DNA of 64,000 nucleotides from Streptomyces sp. V1I1 (GCF_030817355.1 NZ_JAUSZH010000001.1:5518501-5582500); one strand, 5' to 3'; shown: positions 53,392 through 62,623, numbered from the stretch's first letter. Numbers and translations are program-made. Notes: a model not told the origin generated them from the sequence alone.

Positions 53392-53586
53392 GTGGCCATT
53401 TCGCTGTCTGTGGTGCTTCTGTTGGCGATCATCCTCGTGGTGTTGATCCGCGGCGGCTCCATCAAGGCCGGACCCGCGATAGTCGCGGTGCTGTTCGGCT
53501 TCTTCCTCGCCTCGACGGGCATGGCGCCGTCGATCAACAGGTTCCTCGACTCGATAGCCGACACCATCAACCAGATCAACTTCTGA
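53392..53586 (+). CDS. Small conserved membrane protein
   Basis: A 64-aa protein with two hydrophobic helices (about 4-20 and 25-44) and an amphipathic C-terminus. Small proteins of this type, unassigned in function, are conserved in Streptomyces. GTG 53392 has AGGGGTG upstream. It is followed by a 19-bp perfect terminator. Confidence 0.75.
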   Translation: MAISLSVVLLLAIILVVLIRGGSIKAGPAIVAVLFGFFLASTGMAPSINRFLDSIADTINQINF

Positions 53587-53602
53587 CCTGGAGCTGGAAA
53601 CG

Positions 53603-53647
53603 CCTCAGGCCCGGCTCGGTTGAACAGCAACCGAGCCGGGCCTGAGG
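53603..53647. terminator. Strong terminator before the element scar
   Basis: Nineteen perfect pairs: 53603-53621 with 53629-53647, 7-base loop. It ends 9 bp before the att repeat. Confidence 0.9.
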
Positions 53648-53655
53648 CCTGAAGA

Positions 53656-53698
53656 GAGCGGGCGACGGGAATCGAACCCGCGTAGCTAGTTTGGAAGA
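53656..53698. repeat. Attachment-site copy: 43-bp duplicate of the tRNA-Gly 3' half
   Basis: Identical over 43 bp to 54786-54828, the 3' end of tRNA-Gly(TCC) from the anticodon loop outward, in the same orientation. It lacks the 5' half, so it is not a tRNA gene but the distal att site of an integrated element. Confidence 0.9.
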
Positions 53699-53871
53699 TC
53701 GCGTAACCGGGTGGGGCCTGACCTGACAAGACGCTGACCTGCGCGTTCCTGGAGGGCTCGCTGACGTCCCCCGTTGTTCCCCGCCACTCGCTGCCGCATC
53801 GGGCACGCAGGGGGCACACGTGCCTTCTCCCGCGTCCCGCTGGTAGCTGCGCCCCCGCCGCCTGGGACAGG

Positions 53872-54345
53872 CTAGGCGTTAGGCATCGGCTGCATCTGAA
53901 TTCCGTGCCGCTTACCGATCTCGATGATGCGATCAACGTCAGGCGGCGTGTCCGACTGGGGCGGCAGCTCCCGTCGCTGAGCGGGTTCACCCGCCTCGGC
54001 GAAGAATTTGTCGATACCGCCCGGCGTGTAGGTGATCAGCATCCGCACCGTGCTGGTGGGCTCGAACCGCTCCAATGTGCCCTCAGGGATATGGAAGAAG
54101 GACCCGGGTCCGCCTTCGACCGTCTTGCCTCCGATGTGATAGCGCAGCGTCCCCTCGATGACGTAGACGCTCTCGGTCCCAGGGTGAGTGTGGGGCGGTG
54201 GGCCACCACCCACCGGAACGGTCATCTCCATGACGGTCATCGAGCCATTGGTCTCGTCGCTCGACGCCTTGACCTCGTAGAAACCGTTCAGCATCCAGAA
54301 TGCCTCCCCGTCACCGCTGTGGCGCACGTGGGCGTTGTTCGCCAT
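53872..54345 (-). CDS. Cupin-domain protein carried in the element scar
   Basis: A 157-aa single cupin: PPPHTHPGTESVYVIEG supplies the HxH and Glu ligands, with the second motif around GGPGSFFHIPEG. Probably a metal-dependent dioxygenase-like or sensing protein; the substrate is unknown. ATG 54343-54345 follows GAAAGGAG. It is the only gene between the two att copies, so it is likely cargo of a decayed integrative element. Confidence 0.85.
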   Translation of the reverse strand: MANNAHVRHSGDGEAFWMLNGFYEVKASSDETNGSMTVMEMTVPVGGGPPPHTHPGTESVYVIEGTLRYHIGGKTVEGGPGSFFHIPEGTLERFEPTSTVRMLITYTPGGIDKFFAEAGEPAQRRELPPQSDTPPDVDRIIEIGKRHGIQMQPMPNA

Positions 54346-54785
54346 GGGGTCGCTCCTTTCCTCGGTGGACCTCCCGAGGTGTTCCCAGCGGCTCGCCGAC
54401 CGAAGGCCGCCGTCCGGGTGCTTGCGCGCGTGTGTCGCACGTCCGGCATGACCAGCCCGGACCGTGGAGCCGACCGCCCCAGCCCCGAGCCGGCCGTTTT
54501 CGCCTTGGCCAAGATGGCTCGCTCTAGCCGCGCGACCGGCGTAGCCGGGGACGGAGCGGGGCGGAGACAGGAGCGTCGTCCCCGGCGGTGAGCCGGGGAG
54601 CGCGCGGCGAGCGGAGCGAGCCGCCTTGAACCCGTAGAGAAGGTTTCTACTGGAGCGCAAGAGTCGGCGGGCTTGGCTGACGCGGACGGGGTACGCACAC
54701 CGGAAGATCGGCGAGCGACGGCAGTACGACGACAACTCGTTGCGCCCGGAGAGCGGCGACCTCTTACCTGGGCCGGAGCCGTTTG
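54346..54785. other. Gene-free stretch of the element scar
   Basis: About 440 bp between the cupin start and the tRNA. I see no supported frame, integrase motif or clear hairpin. Reading frames across it are Arg/Ser/Gly-rich noise. Confidence 0.6.
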
Positions 54786-54828
54786 GAGCGGGCGACGGGA
54801 ATCGAACCCGCGTAGCTAGTTTGGAAGA
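54786..54828. repeat. Attachment site within tRNA-Gly(TCC)
   Basis: Proximal copy of the 43-bp repeat, forming the 3' half of the functional tRNA gene. Confidence 0.9.
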
Positions 54829-54857
54829 CTAGGGCTCTACCATTGAGCTACGCCCGC
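54787..54857 (-). tRNA. tRNA-Gly (anticodon TCC)
   Basis: Seven-bp acceptor stem GCGGGCG/CGCCCGC, D-arm GCTCAATGGTAGAGC, anticodon loop CTTCCAA with TCC, and T-loop TTCGATT. No CCA is encoded. Its 3' half is duplicated at 53656. Confidence 0.97.
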
Positions 54858-55022
54858 AAGCATCGCACCGCAGGTCACGAGGGCCGCGGTTACGAAGAGC
54901 ATCGTAGCGGGTCCGGGGCGGGTGCCGCACACCCCATTCCGCCCGCAACGCCTCCCTGAAAGCCTCACGGAGAATGCGGCAGCCGCATGGCCTGCGGGCA
55001 TGTACCCTACGTGTCGCACCGA

Positions 55023-55099
55023 CGGGGTGTGGCGCAGCTTGGTAGCGCGTCCGCTTTGGGAGCGGAAGGTCGTCGGTTCGAATCCGGCCACCCCGACCA
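55023..55099 (+). tRNA. tRNA-Pro (anticodon TGG)
   Basis: Acceptor stem CGGGGTG/CACCCCG, anticodon loop TTTGGGA with TGG, T-loop TTCGAAT, and an encoded CCA (55097-55099). It lies 198 bp before tig. Confidence 0.97.
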
Positions 55100-55296
55100 T
55101 CAGCACGATCGCCCTTCAAGATCGCATTGTGGGGCTCATCCTCCTTGCGGCTACTATGCAAACTGCGTGCCCGTGTGTCCGACGCGTCCGACGAACAGCC
55201 GGCGAGTGGGACGGAGAGCCGGGCCGATCCGCTGAGCCGCCTCCAGTGCGGCGGACGCAGCAGAACCCCAGAATCAGCCACCAAGGAGACCGAACC

Positions 55297-56688
55297 GTGA
55301 AGAGCGCCGTGGAGACCCTGAACCCGACTCGGGTTCGGCTCACTGTCGAGGTGCCCTTCGAGGAGCTCAAGGACAGCCTCGACGCGGCGTACAAGAAGAT
55401 CAACCAGCAGGTCACGGTCAAGGGCTTCCGTAAGGGCAAGATCCCGGCCCGAGTGATCGACCAGCGGTTCGGCCGTGGTGCGGTGCTGGAGGAGGCGGTC
55501 AACGACGCCCTCCCGAAGTTCTACACCGAGGCGGTCAACGAGGCCGCGGTCAACCCGCTCGGCCAGCCCGACGTCGACATCACGGAGCTGAAGGACGGCG
55601 AGACGCTCGCCTTCACCGCCGAGGTCGACATCCGCCCGGCCATCGAGATCCCGGACTACTCCGGCATCGAGGTCACCGTCGACGCCGTCGAGGTCAGCGA
55701 CGAGGACGTCGAGAAGTCGGTTGAGCAGCTGCGCGAGCGCTTCGCCTCCACCAACCCGGTCGAGCGCGCCGCCGCCGAGGGCGACGTCGTGACGATCGAC
55801 CTCGAGGCCAAGGTCGACGGCGAGGTCCTGGAGGACGGCGTCGCGAGCGCCGTCCAGTACACGATCGGCTCCGGCGAGCTGCTCGACGGCATCGACGAGG
55901 CCGTCACCGGCCTGGAGGCCGGCGGCGAGGCCACCTTCACCTCCGAGCTCAAGGGCGGCAGCGCCGAGGGCAAGGCGGCCGAGGTCACCGTCAAGGTCAC
56001 CGCCGTCGCCGCGCGCGAACTCCCCGAGCTCGACGACGACTTCGCTCAGATGGCGAGCGAGTTCGACACCCTCGAGGAGCTGAAGGCGGACAGCCGCAAG
56101 CGCCTCGAGAACATGAAGCAGTACGACCAGGCCACCCAGGCCCAGGAGCGCGTCCTGGACGAGCTGCTGAAGCTGGCCGAGGTGCCGATCCCCGAGAAGC
56201 TCCTCGAGGACGAGGTCAACACCCGTAAGCACAACCTGGTGAACCACCAGCTCGCCCAGATGGGCCTCGACCTCGCCAAGTACCTGGAGATCCAGGGCAA
56301 GACCGAGGAAGAGTTCGATGCCGAGACCAAGGAGCAGGCGGTCAAGGGCATCAAGACCCAGTTCATCCTCGACGAGCTGGTCAACAAGGAGAAGCTGAAC
56401 GTCAACCAGGAGGAGCTCACCGAGCACCTCATGCGGCGTGCTGCCTCCTCCGGCATGAGCCCCGACCAGTTCGCCCAGGCGGTCGTCGAAGGCGGCCAGG
56501 TGCCGATGCTCGTGGGCGAGGTCGCCCGCGGCAAGGCGCTCGCCGTGGTCGTCGAGTCCGTCAAGGTCATCGACACCAACGGTGAGGCCGTCGAACTCGA
56601 GGACGACGAGGACGAGGCCGAGACCGCCGCCGAGACGGTCGAGGCCGCCGCCGAGGGTGACGGGGACACGGAGAAGACCGAGGCCTGA
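55297..56688 (+). CDS. tig: Trigger factor chaperone
   Basis: A 463-aa ribosome-bound chaperone and prolyl isomerase. The ribosome-binding loop is GFRKGKIP (about 47-54), the FKBP-type PPIase core follows ([30 protein letters not shown]), and the helical C-terminal domain ends in an acidic Glu/Asp-rich tail. GTG 55297 follows AAGGAG. It leads the protein-quality block with clpP1, clpP2 and clpX. Confidence 0.96.
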   Translation: MKSAVETLNPTRVRLTVEVPFEELKDSLDAAYKKINQQVTVKGFRKGKIPARVIDQRFGRGAVLEEAVNDALPKFYTEAVNEAAVNPLGQPDVDITELKDGETLAFTAEVDIRPAIEIPDYSGIEVTVDAVEVSDEDVEKSVEQLRERFASTNPVERAAAEGDVVTIDLEAKVDGEVLEDGVASAVQYTIGSGELLDGIDEAVTGLEAGGEATFTSELKGGSAEGKAAEVTVKVTAVAARELPELDDDFAQMASEFDTLEELKADSRKRLENMKQYDQATQAQERVLDELLKLAEVPIPEKLLEDEVNTRKHNLVNHQLAQMGLDLAKYLEIQGKTEEEFDAETKEQAVKGIKTQFILDELVNKEKLNVNQEELTEHLMRRAASSGMSPDQFAQAVVEGGQVPMLVGEVARGKALAVVVESVKVIDTNGEAVELEDDEDEAETAAETVEAAAEGDGDTEKTEA

Positions 56689-56709
56689 GCCTCGCGCTGA
56701 CCCCTACGC

Positions 56710-56742
56710 CGGGCCCCGGACGCACCCTGCGCCCGGGGCCCG
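56710..56742. terminator. Terminator of tig
   Basis: CGGGCCCCGG (56710-56719) with its complement CCGGGGCCCG (56733-56742), 21 bp after the tig stop. Confidence 0.7.
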
Positions 56743-56772
56743 AGTCGTACTGCTGTGCCCCTCGGCACCTTG

Positions 56773-56786
56773 CGCTCCGAGCGAAC
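56773..56786. promoter_or_regulatory. ClgR box upstream of clpP1
   Basis: On the minus strand the site reads GTTCGC-TCGGA-GCG, an exact match to the ClgR operator consensus GTTCGC-N5-GCG. It is about 130 bp before the clpP1 start. ClgR is the known activator of clpP1P2 in Streptomyces. Confidence 0.85.
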
Positions 56787-56915
56787 AGTTCGGGAACCGG
56801 GATGGCGTTGTCCCACCTGCGCGTTAGGGTCCATGAATACGAGGGCAGGGGAGTCCCGCTCCCAGTACGAAGACGCTGAGACGGCCGCAGCCGTCAGAGA
56901 CGAGCAGGTGGATAC

Positions 56916-57533
56916 GTGACGAATCTGATGCCTTACGCCGCGGGTGAGCCGTCCATCGGTGGTGGCCTCGGCGACCAGGTCTACAGCCGGCTGCTCGGCG
57001 AGCGCATCATCTTCCTCGGCCAGCAGGTCGACGATGACATCGCCAACAAGATCACGGCGCAGATGCTGCTCCTTGCCGCCGACCCCGACAAGGACATTTA
57101 CCTCTACATCAACAGCCCCGGCGGCTCGGTGACGGCAGGCATGGCGGTTTACGACACCATGCAGTTCGTCCCGAACGACGTGGTAACCATCGCCATGGGC
57201 ATGGCGGCCTCGATGGGTCAGTTCCTGCTGACCGGCGGCGCCTCCGGAAAGCGCTTCGCGCTCCCCAACACCGACATCCTCATGCACCAGGGTTCGGCCG
57301 GCCTCGGCGGCACCGCCTCGGACATCAAGATCCAGGCCGAGTACCTGCTCCGTACGAAGAAGCGCATGGCGGAGATCACCGCCCAGCACTCCGGCCAGAG
57401 CGTGGAGACGATCATCCGCGACGGCGACCGCGACCGCTGGTTCACCTCCGAGGAGGCCAAGGAGTACGGCCTCATCGACGAGATTATCTCCGCCGCATCG
57501 GGCGTTCCGGGCGGCGGCGGCACCGGCGCCTGA
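56916..57533 (+). CDS. clpP1: ATP-dependent Clp protease subunit ClpP1
   Basis: A 205-aa serine protease subunit. Catalytic Ser in MGMAASMGQ, His in LMHQGSAG, and Asp in RDGDRDRWF. Forms the proteolytic barrel with ClpP2, fed by ClpX or ClpC. GTG 56916. The ClgR box upstream suggests stress-linked control. Confidence 0.96.
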   Translation: MTNLMPYAAGEPSIGGGLGDQVYSRLLGERIIFLGQQVDDDIANKITAQMLLLAADPDKDIYLYINSPGGSVTAGMAVYDTMQFVPNDVVTIAMGMAASMGQFLLTGGASGKRFALPNTDILMHQGSAGLGGTASDIKIQAEYLLRTKKRMAEITAQHSGQSVETIIRDGDRDRWFTSEEAKEYGLIDEIISAASGVPGGGGTGA

Positions 57534-57604
57534 GCCCTGAGCTCCGAGCTCCTGAGCCAGGCAGTCCGCGCCCCGGCCACCCCAGCCCACAGAACGCCAC
57601 CAGG

Positions 57605-58288
57605 ATGGTGAACACCGACATGAGTTACTTCCCCGGCGCCTCCGCCAGCGGCCTCTACACCGGCCCGCAGGTGGACAACCGCTACGTCGTCCCGCGCTTC
57701 GTCGAGCGCACCTCGCAGGGCGTGCGCGAGTACGACCCGTATGCGAAGCTCTTCGAGGAGCGCGTGATCTTCCTCGGCGTGCAGATCGACGACGCTTCCG
57801 CCAACGACGTCATGGCGCAGCTGCTGTGCCTGGAGTCGATGGACCCGGACCGTGACATCTCGATCTACATCAACAGCCCGGGTGGCTCCTTCACCGCGCT
57901 GACCGCGATCTACGACACGATGCAGTTCGTGAAGCCGGACATCCAGACGGTCTGCATGGGCCAGGCGGCCTCCGCCGCGGCCGTGCTGCTCGCCGCCGGT
58001 ACCCCCGGCAAGCGGATGGCCCTGCCGAACGCCCGCGTGCTGATCCACCAGCCGTCCTCGCAGACCGGCCGTGAGCAGCTCTCCGACCTGGAGATCGCGG
58101 CCAATGAGATCCTGCGGATGCGTACGCAGCTGGAGGAGATGCTGGCCAAGCACTCCACCACGCCGATCGAGAAGATCCGTGACGACATCGAGCGTGACAA
58201 GATCCTGACCGCCGAGGACGCCCTTGCGTACGGCCTCGTCGACCAGATCGTCTCGACCCGTAAGAGCACGGCCGCAGCGGCCGCCTGA
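57605..58288 (+). CDS. clpP2: ATP-dependent Clp protease subunit ClpP2
   Basis: A 227-aa ClpP with Ser in [11 protein letters not shown], His in LIHQPSS and Asp in DDIERDKIL. Separated from clpP1 by 71 bp, it belongs to the same operon. ATG 57605 is used; the Met at residue 6 is an alternative start. Confidence 0.96.
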   Translation: MVNTDMSYFPGASASGLYTGPQVDNRYVVPRFVERTSQGVREYDPYAKLFEERVIFLGVQIDDASANDVMAQLLCLESMDPDRDISIYINSPGGSFTALTAIYDTMQFVKPDIQTVCMGQAASAAAVLLAAGTPGKRMALPNARVLIHQPSSQTGREQLSDLEIAANEILRMRTQLEEMLAKHSTTPIEKIRDDIERDKILTAEDALAYGLVDQIVSTRKSTAAAAA

Positions 58289-58433
58289 CCGGACCGGCGC
58301 CCTTGGCGTGGTGCACGACAATGTGAACCGCGCCAAGGGGGGCCCGAACGGGGGGCCCGGCAAGGTACCGTCGGATATGAGGCACCAGGAGCTGGCTGAA
58401 CCAAGCTGCTCCCAGGCGAAGGGGAAGCACCTC

Positions 58434-59726
58434 GTGGCACGCATCGGTGATGGCGGCGACCTGCTCAAGTGCTCGTTCTGCGGTAAGAGCCAGAAGCAGG
58501 TGAAGAAGCTCATTGCAGGCCCCGGTGTGTACATCTGCGACGAGTGCATCGACCTCTGTAACGAGATTATCGAGGAGGAGCTCGCCGAGACCTCCGAGGT
58601 GCGGTGGGAGGAACTGCCCAAGCCGCGCGAGATCTACGAGTTCCTCGAGGGGTACGTCGTCGGGCAGGAGCCCGCGAAGAAGGCCCTCTCGGTAGCGGTG
58701 TACAACCACTACAAGCGCGTCCAGGCCGGCGAGAACGGCGGCGGGGCGGGCCGGGACGACGCGATCGAACTGGCCAAGTCGAACATCCTGTTGCTCGGCC
58801 CGACCGGGTCCGGCAAGACGCTGCTCGCCCAGACCCTGGCCCGGATGCTCAACGTCCCGTTCGCCATCGCCGACGCGACGGCGCTGACGGAGGCGGGGTA
58901 CGTCGGCGAGGACGTCGAGAACATCCTGCTGAAGCTCATCCAGGCGGCCGACTACGACGTCAAGAAGGCCGAGACCGGGATCATCTACATCGACGAGATC
59001 GACAAGGTCGCCCGCAAGAGCGAGAACCCGTCGATCACCCGGGATGTGTCGGGCGAGGGCGTCCAGCAGGCCCTGCTGAAGATCCTGGAAGGCACGACTG
59101 CCTCCGTCCCCCCGCAGGGCGGCCGGAAGCATCCGCACCAGGAGTTCATCCAGATCGACACGACGAACGTGCTGTTCATCGTGGGCGGCGCCTTCGCCGG
59201 CCTGGAGAAGATCATCGAGTCGCGGGCGGGCGCGAAGGGCATCGGCTTCGGCGCGACGATCCGCTCCAAGCGCGAGATCGAGGCGAGCGACCAGTTCCAG
59301 GAGGTCATGCCGGAGGACCTGGTGAAGTTCGGGATGATCCCGGAGTTCATCGGCCGCCTCCCGGTCATCACCTCGGTCCACAACCTGGACCGCGAGGCCC
59401 TGCTCAAGATCCTGGTCGAGCCGCGCAACGCACTGGTGAAGCAGTACCAGCGCCTGTTCGAACTGGACGGCGTGGAGCTGGACTTCGACCTCCCGGCGCT
59501 GGAGGCGATCGCCGACCAGGCGATCCTGCGCGGCACCGGCGCGCGTGGCCTGCGGGCCATCATGGAAGAGGTCCTGATGTCGGTGATGTACGAGGTGCCG
59601 TCCCGCAAGGACGTCGCCCGCGTGGTCATCACGTCGGATGTCGTCCACAACAACGTGAACCCGACGCTGGTGCCGCGGGAGCCGCGGATCGTGAAGAACG
59701 ACGGGCGTCACGAGAAGTCGGCGTAA
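58434..59726 (+). CDS. clpX: ATP-dependent Clp protease ATP-binding subunit ClpX
   Basis: A 430-aa AAA+ unfoldase. N-terminal zinc domain CSFCGKS...CDECIDLC, Walker [12 protein letters not shown], pore-loop GYVGED, Walker B IIYIDEID, and an IGFGA segment, the ClpP-docking IGF loop. GTG 58434 follows GAAGGGG. It has its own leader of about 145 bp after clpP2. Confidence 0.97.
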   Translation: MARIGDGGDLLKCSFCGKSQKQVKKLIAGPGVYICDECIDLCNEIIEEELAETSEVRWEELPKPREIYEFLEGYVVGQEPAKKALSVAVYNHYKRVQAGENGGGAGRDDAIELAKSNILLLGPTGSGKTLLAQTLARMLNVPFAIADATALTEAGYVGEDVENILLKLIQAADYDVKKAETGIIYIDEIDKVARKSENPSITRDVSGEGVQQALLKILEGTTASVPPQGGRKHPHQEFIQIDTTNVLFIVGGAFAGLEKIIESRAGAKGIGFGATIRSKREIEASDQFQEVMPEDLVKFGMIPEFIGRLPVITSVHNLDREALLKILVEPRNALVKQYQRLFELDGVELDFDLPALEAIADQAILRGTGARGLRAIMEEVLMSVMYEVPSRKDVARVVITSDVVHNNVNPTLVPREPRIVKNDGRHEKSA

Positions 59727-59750
59727 CTCAGCCACACGAATCAGCTGCAC

Positions 59751-59792
59751 GAAAGGGGCGCCCGGCCAGTCAACTGGCCGGGCGCCCCTTTC
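59751..59792. terminator. Bidirectional terminator after clpX
   Basis: A nearly perfect palindrome of 20 + 20 bp (59751-59770 and 59773-59792) between clpX and the convergent proline-rich protein gene. Confidence 0.9.
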
Positions 59793-59810
59793 AGTTGGGC
59801 CTTAGGGAGA

Positions 59811-60776
59811 TCAGACCTTGGTGCGCGAGGTCTTGTAGAGCTTTGCGGCAAGCTCGGCGACCTGGTCCTGCGACAGTGCCTTGCCGCCCTTGCCCAGCAT
59901 CTGCGCCACGTCGATGACGTTGACCGAGGCGATGGTGCTGTAGTCGGCCCAGACGCAGATCGGGATCTCCATCTCCTTCGGACCCGTGGCCGACGAGCCG
60001 GAGTCACTCGTGTTCTTGAGCTTGGCGTTCTGGCACTTCATCAGGGCGCCCTCGAAGCCGGAGGGCGTGACCGAGGTGGGACTGCCGATGAGTTCGACGT
60101 CGACGTCCTTGTCCTCCTCGTCGTCCTTCTTGATGCTCGTGAAGTAGCCGTCGACCGCCTTCTCCGGGTCGGTGACATCTCCCCACACACCGCCGAGGGT
60201 GAGAACCTTGCCGCCCTTGAGCGGATCGCTCGCGTCGCCGGCCTTGTAGGAGACGGCCACCTCGGTCGGGTTCTTGATCCCGAGTGCCTCAGCCTCCTTC
60301 TTGTCCTTGCCGGTCGAGGGCTTCGACTTCTCGGCGCCGTTCTTCTTGTACTCGTCGACCGAAGCCGCCGGCGTGAGCTTGTACCCCTTGGTGTCGTCCG
60401 CGACGTCACTGTTGCCGCCACCGCCCAGCAGGTAGAACGCGCCGCCGCCGATCACCGCGAGCGCCACGACCACCGCACCGATGATCAGGCCCGTCTTCTT
60501 CTTCGGCGCGGGCGGCGGGGGCGGAACCTGGCCGGGGTACTGGGGCTGCTGGCCGTACGGGCCCGGCTGCTGGGGCTGGCCCCACTGATCCTGCTGCGGC
60601 GGGACGCCCTGCGGGGCCTGCTGCGGGTAGCCGGGCTGCGGCTGCGGAGGCTGCTGCGGGTACCCGTAGCCGGGCTGCGGGGCCTGCGGCGGCTGCTGGC
60701 CGTAGGGACCCGGCTGACCGTACGGTCCGGGCTGCTGAGGCTGGCCGCCGTACGGGCCCGGCTGGTTGTAACTCAT
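59811..60776 (-). CDS. Proline/glutamine-rich single-pass membrane protein
   Basis: A 321-aa protein. The first 90 residues are PQQPGPYG-type repeats, then a Lys-rich stop and one helix (about 96-118), then an extracellular domain rich in charged residues with two Cys (KCQNA and PICVW) that may form a disulfide. Typical of a widespread Streptomyces family without known function. ATG 60774-60776. Confidence 0.8.
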   Translation of the reverse strand: MSYNQPGPYGGQPQQPGPYGQPGPYGQQPPQAPQPGYGYPQQPPQPQPGYPQQAPQGVPPQQDQWGQPQQPGPYGQQPQYPGQVPPPPPAPKKKTGLIIGAVVVALAVIGGGAFYLLGGGGNSDVADDTKGYKLTPAASVDEYKKNGAEKSKPSTGKDKKEAEALGIKNPTEVAVSYKAGDASDPLKGGKVLTLGGVWGDVTDPEKAVDGYFTSIKKDDEEDKDVDVELIGSPTSVTPSGFEGALMKCQNAKLKNTSDSGSSATGPKEMEIPICVWADYSTIASVNVIDVAQMLGKGGKALSQDQVAELAAKLYKTSRTKV

Positions 60777-60856
60777 TCAAGATCTCCTTGCATGGATAAT
60801 CCGGCGTTCGGGCCGGGGAGGATACTCGCCGGTGCGGCGCGTGTGGCCAAACTGGA

Positions 60857-62407
60857 TCAGGGTTCCGACCCCTCGGTACGCGTCATGTAGGCATAGCCGT
60901 CCGCCCGTTGGAGGAGGCGGATATGCCGGTGGTGGACCCCCTGGACGAGACCGTGCCGGGTGCGGATGTTGAAGCTACCGGTGGACCGGACGGCGAGTCT
61001 CCCGATGTGCGTACCTGCGCGAACACCGGAGGGAACAGAGGCGCGCGCGTAGTCGCCGGTAGCGAATCCGAAGAAGTGTTTCTGCCGTGGCAGTCGCAGG
61101 CGAGGAAAGCCGTATCTGTCGGCACGGGTACGGGCGTACGTCCCGCGCCCGGTCGCCGCCACAGCCAGGACGGTGCGGGGGTACTGCCGTACGGCGTCGA
61201 AAGAGCCCACACACAAAGCGTCGAGGCTGTGAGTCTTGGGCAGGCCGTTACGCGTGCGGTTCCACTTGGTCCGTCCGCCGGACGCAGTACGCACCACGGG
61301 GAAGGAGATGCCCAGGGCGCGCGTCAGCGCCGAGCGCGTGGCATTGACAGCGGCGGCGCACGAAAGAGGGGCTTTGGCCTGAGTGATGATCTTCGCGAGC
61401 ACATTTGGCCGGCCGGATAGGAACTCCTCGATAGCCTGGCTGCTCTTGCTCTCGTTGCAAGGGATGCACGCGAGGGTGAGGTTGGAGATGCGGTCGGAGC
61501 CACCCTTTGACTTCGGACGGATGTGATCGATGTTCAGTGGCACGCCGGTCGCGCCGCAGTATGCGCAAGCGCGGCTCCACTTGGCGAGCAGATACTCACG
61601 GACCTCCGTCCCGTGCAGAGTGCCGTGCTGGTATTCCTCACGCGACAGATCTCTGCCCTTGGACAGCACATGGGTATCGAATGCCACCCGCTCGACATGG
61701 ACTGCTTTGATGGGGGCCCATCGCGCCAGCCGACCCACCCACGCCATCGTGGTCACGACGCGGTGGCGAAGCGATGGTGCCAGCCAACCGTCAGGCCGGG
61801 TTCGGTTGTTGAAGCGCGGTGCGCGATAGCGCAGATTTCGTGATCGTCGGCGCCGACGGTAGGCGGCGCGCCGGGCGAGAGATTCGCGGATCCGGCTGCC
61901 TCGGTGGTTGAGCTCGATCGCGTACAGACCGCGCCTGATGACCCCGGTTTCTCCCCCTGCTGGTGTGAAGACTGCGAGGCCGGTGCGCTTGCTGCCGGGG
62001 TCGATCCCCAGCTCCACCCCGTCCACCGAGGACTTGGCGACGGTGCGGTCCCTGAGACGGATGACGAAGGGGGCATGCCGGTGAACCGCTGCCCGGCCCT
62101 GCTTCAGCAGCTTTCGTGCCCTGGAGGCGCTGGTGGGCTGCAGTGGTCGACCGTGTTTGTCGAGAACAAATACGACAGGGTGAGCCTCACGGCTCCGCTC
62201 CCCACCCCGAGGGGTGGGGGTGACGCATCCGACGGCAGGTGAACCACCGGATGTCTCCCCTCGACGATGTCCGCTGCCGGGTGCCCTGCGGCGTCCGCGT
62301 CCCGTTTCGTCCCTGCTCCCCGGGGTGTCTGCTGACGCGAATTCGAGAGCGAGCTGCTGAGGAAGCACAGCTCGGTCGGTCTGCTGTCCTACAGCGAACG
62401 TAGCCAT
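60857..62407 (-). CDS. iscB: IscB RNA-guided endonuclease (OMEGA system)
   Basis: A 516-aa IscB. Residues 75-130 are the PLMP-type domain (VVFVLDKHGRPLQP, with Gln for the usual Met). RuvC-I is GIDPGSKRTG (D136) and an Arg-rich bridge helix RRRRR is at 184-188. RuvC-II is AVHVERVAF (E239). The HNH domain has CAYC...IDHIRPKSKGG (D294, H295) and CIPCN. RuvC-III is HSLDA (H393, D396), followed by the C-terminal TAM-interaction-like domain (HFFGFATGDYARA...GTHIGRLAVR). All catalytic residues are present. IscB is the ancestor family of Cas9 and uses an omega RNA encoded upstream. The N-terminus is odd: about 77 extra residues precede the PLMP domain, and no later start codon exists in frame. ATG 62405-62407 has a near-perfect GGAGGTGA. 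No tnpA is nearby, so mobilisation would depend on a transposase elsewhere. Confidence 0.88.
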   Translation of the reverse strand: MATFAVGQQTDRAVLPQQLALEFASADTPGSRDETGRGRRRAPGSGHRRGETSGGSPAVGCVTPTPRGGERSREAHPVVFVLDKHGRPLQPTSASRARKLLKQGRAAVHRHAPFVIRLRDRTVAKSSVDGVELGIDPGSKRTGLAVFTPAGGETGVIRRGLYAIELNHRGSRIRESLARRAAYRRRRRSRNLRYRAPRFNNRTRPDGWLAPSLRHRVVTTMAWVGRLARWAPIKAVHVERVAFDTHVLSKGRDLSREEYQHGTLHGTEVREYLLAKWSRACAYCGATGVPLNIDHIRPKSKGGSDRISNLTLACIPCNESKSSQAIEEFLSGRPNVLAKIITQAKAPLSCAAAVNATRSALTRALGISFPVVRTASGGRTKWNRTRNGLPKTHSLDALCVGSFDAVRQYPRTVLAVAATGRGTYARTRADRYGFPRLRLPRQKHFFGFATGDYARASVPSGVRAGTHIGRLAVRSTGSFNIRTRHGLVQGVHHRHIRLLQRADGYAYMTRTEGSEP

Positions 62408-62525
62408 CAAGGTCACCTCCCCCGTGCGTGATGGCTTGGTCTGGTCACACGTGGCTGATGAGCCCAGCTTGCGGCCGGGGAGCGTGTGACTACTGGGTTC
62501 CCCTCTGAACGCTTATGCGTTCCGA
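62180..62525 (-). ncRNA. Candidate omega RNA overlapping the 5' end of iscB
   Basis: Reading leftward: hairpin GAACGC-N4-GCGTTC (62522-62507); two interleaved pairings GTCACAC/GTGTGAC (62444-62450 with 62484-62490) and CCCAG/CTGGG (62463-62467 with 62493-62497), which form a pseudoknot; hairpin GCCATCA/TGATGGC (62435-62403); then, inside the frame, CATCCG/CGGATG (62226-62253), CCCCACCCC/GGGGTGGGG (62200-62219) and AGCC/GGCT (62183-62194). The structured tract ends where the canonical IscB coding begins (about 62178), which is where omega RNAs end in known systems. The guide would be copied from flank beyond about 62525. Extent and processing are inferred. Confidence 0.5.
62403..62435 (-). promoter_or_regulatory. 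Hairpin enclosing the iscB Shine-Dalgarno and start codon
   Basis: GCCATCA pairs with TGATGGC; the ATG lies in the 3' arm and the GGAGGT ribosome site in the loop. If formed, translation of iscB would be blocked. Confidence 0.6.
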
Positions 62526-62623
62526 ACATCTTGACGGAAGCGGGCGAGCCGTGGGGCGGCGGGGTTCACACCGTTACCAAACATCCAGGCAATTCGTACT
62601 GAACTGTGGCGGGACCACTCGGA

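Noticed and set aside
53656..53698. Second tRNA-Gly gene
   Set aside because: Only the 3' half is present; acceptor 5' strand, D-arm and half of the anticodon stem are missing.
60857..62407. TnpB/IS605 OrfB transposase accessory protein
   Set aside because: An HNH domain is inserted in the RuvC fold and an N-terminal PLMP-type domain is present, which defines IscB, not TnpB.
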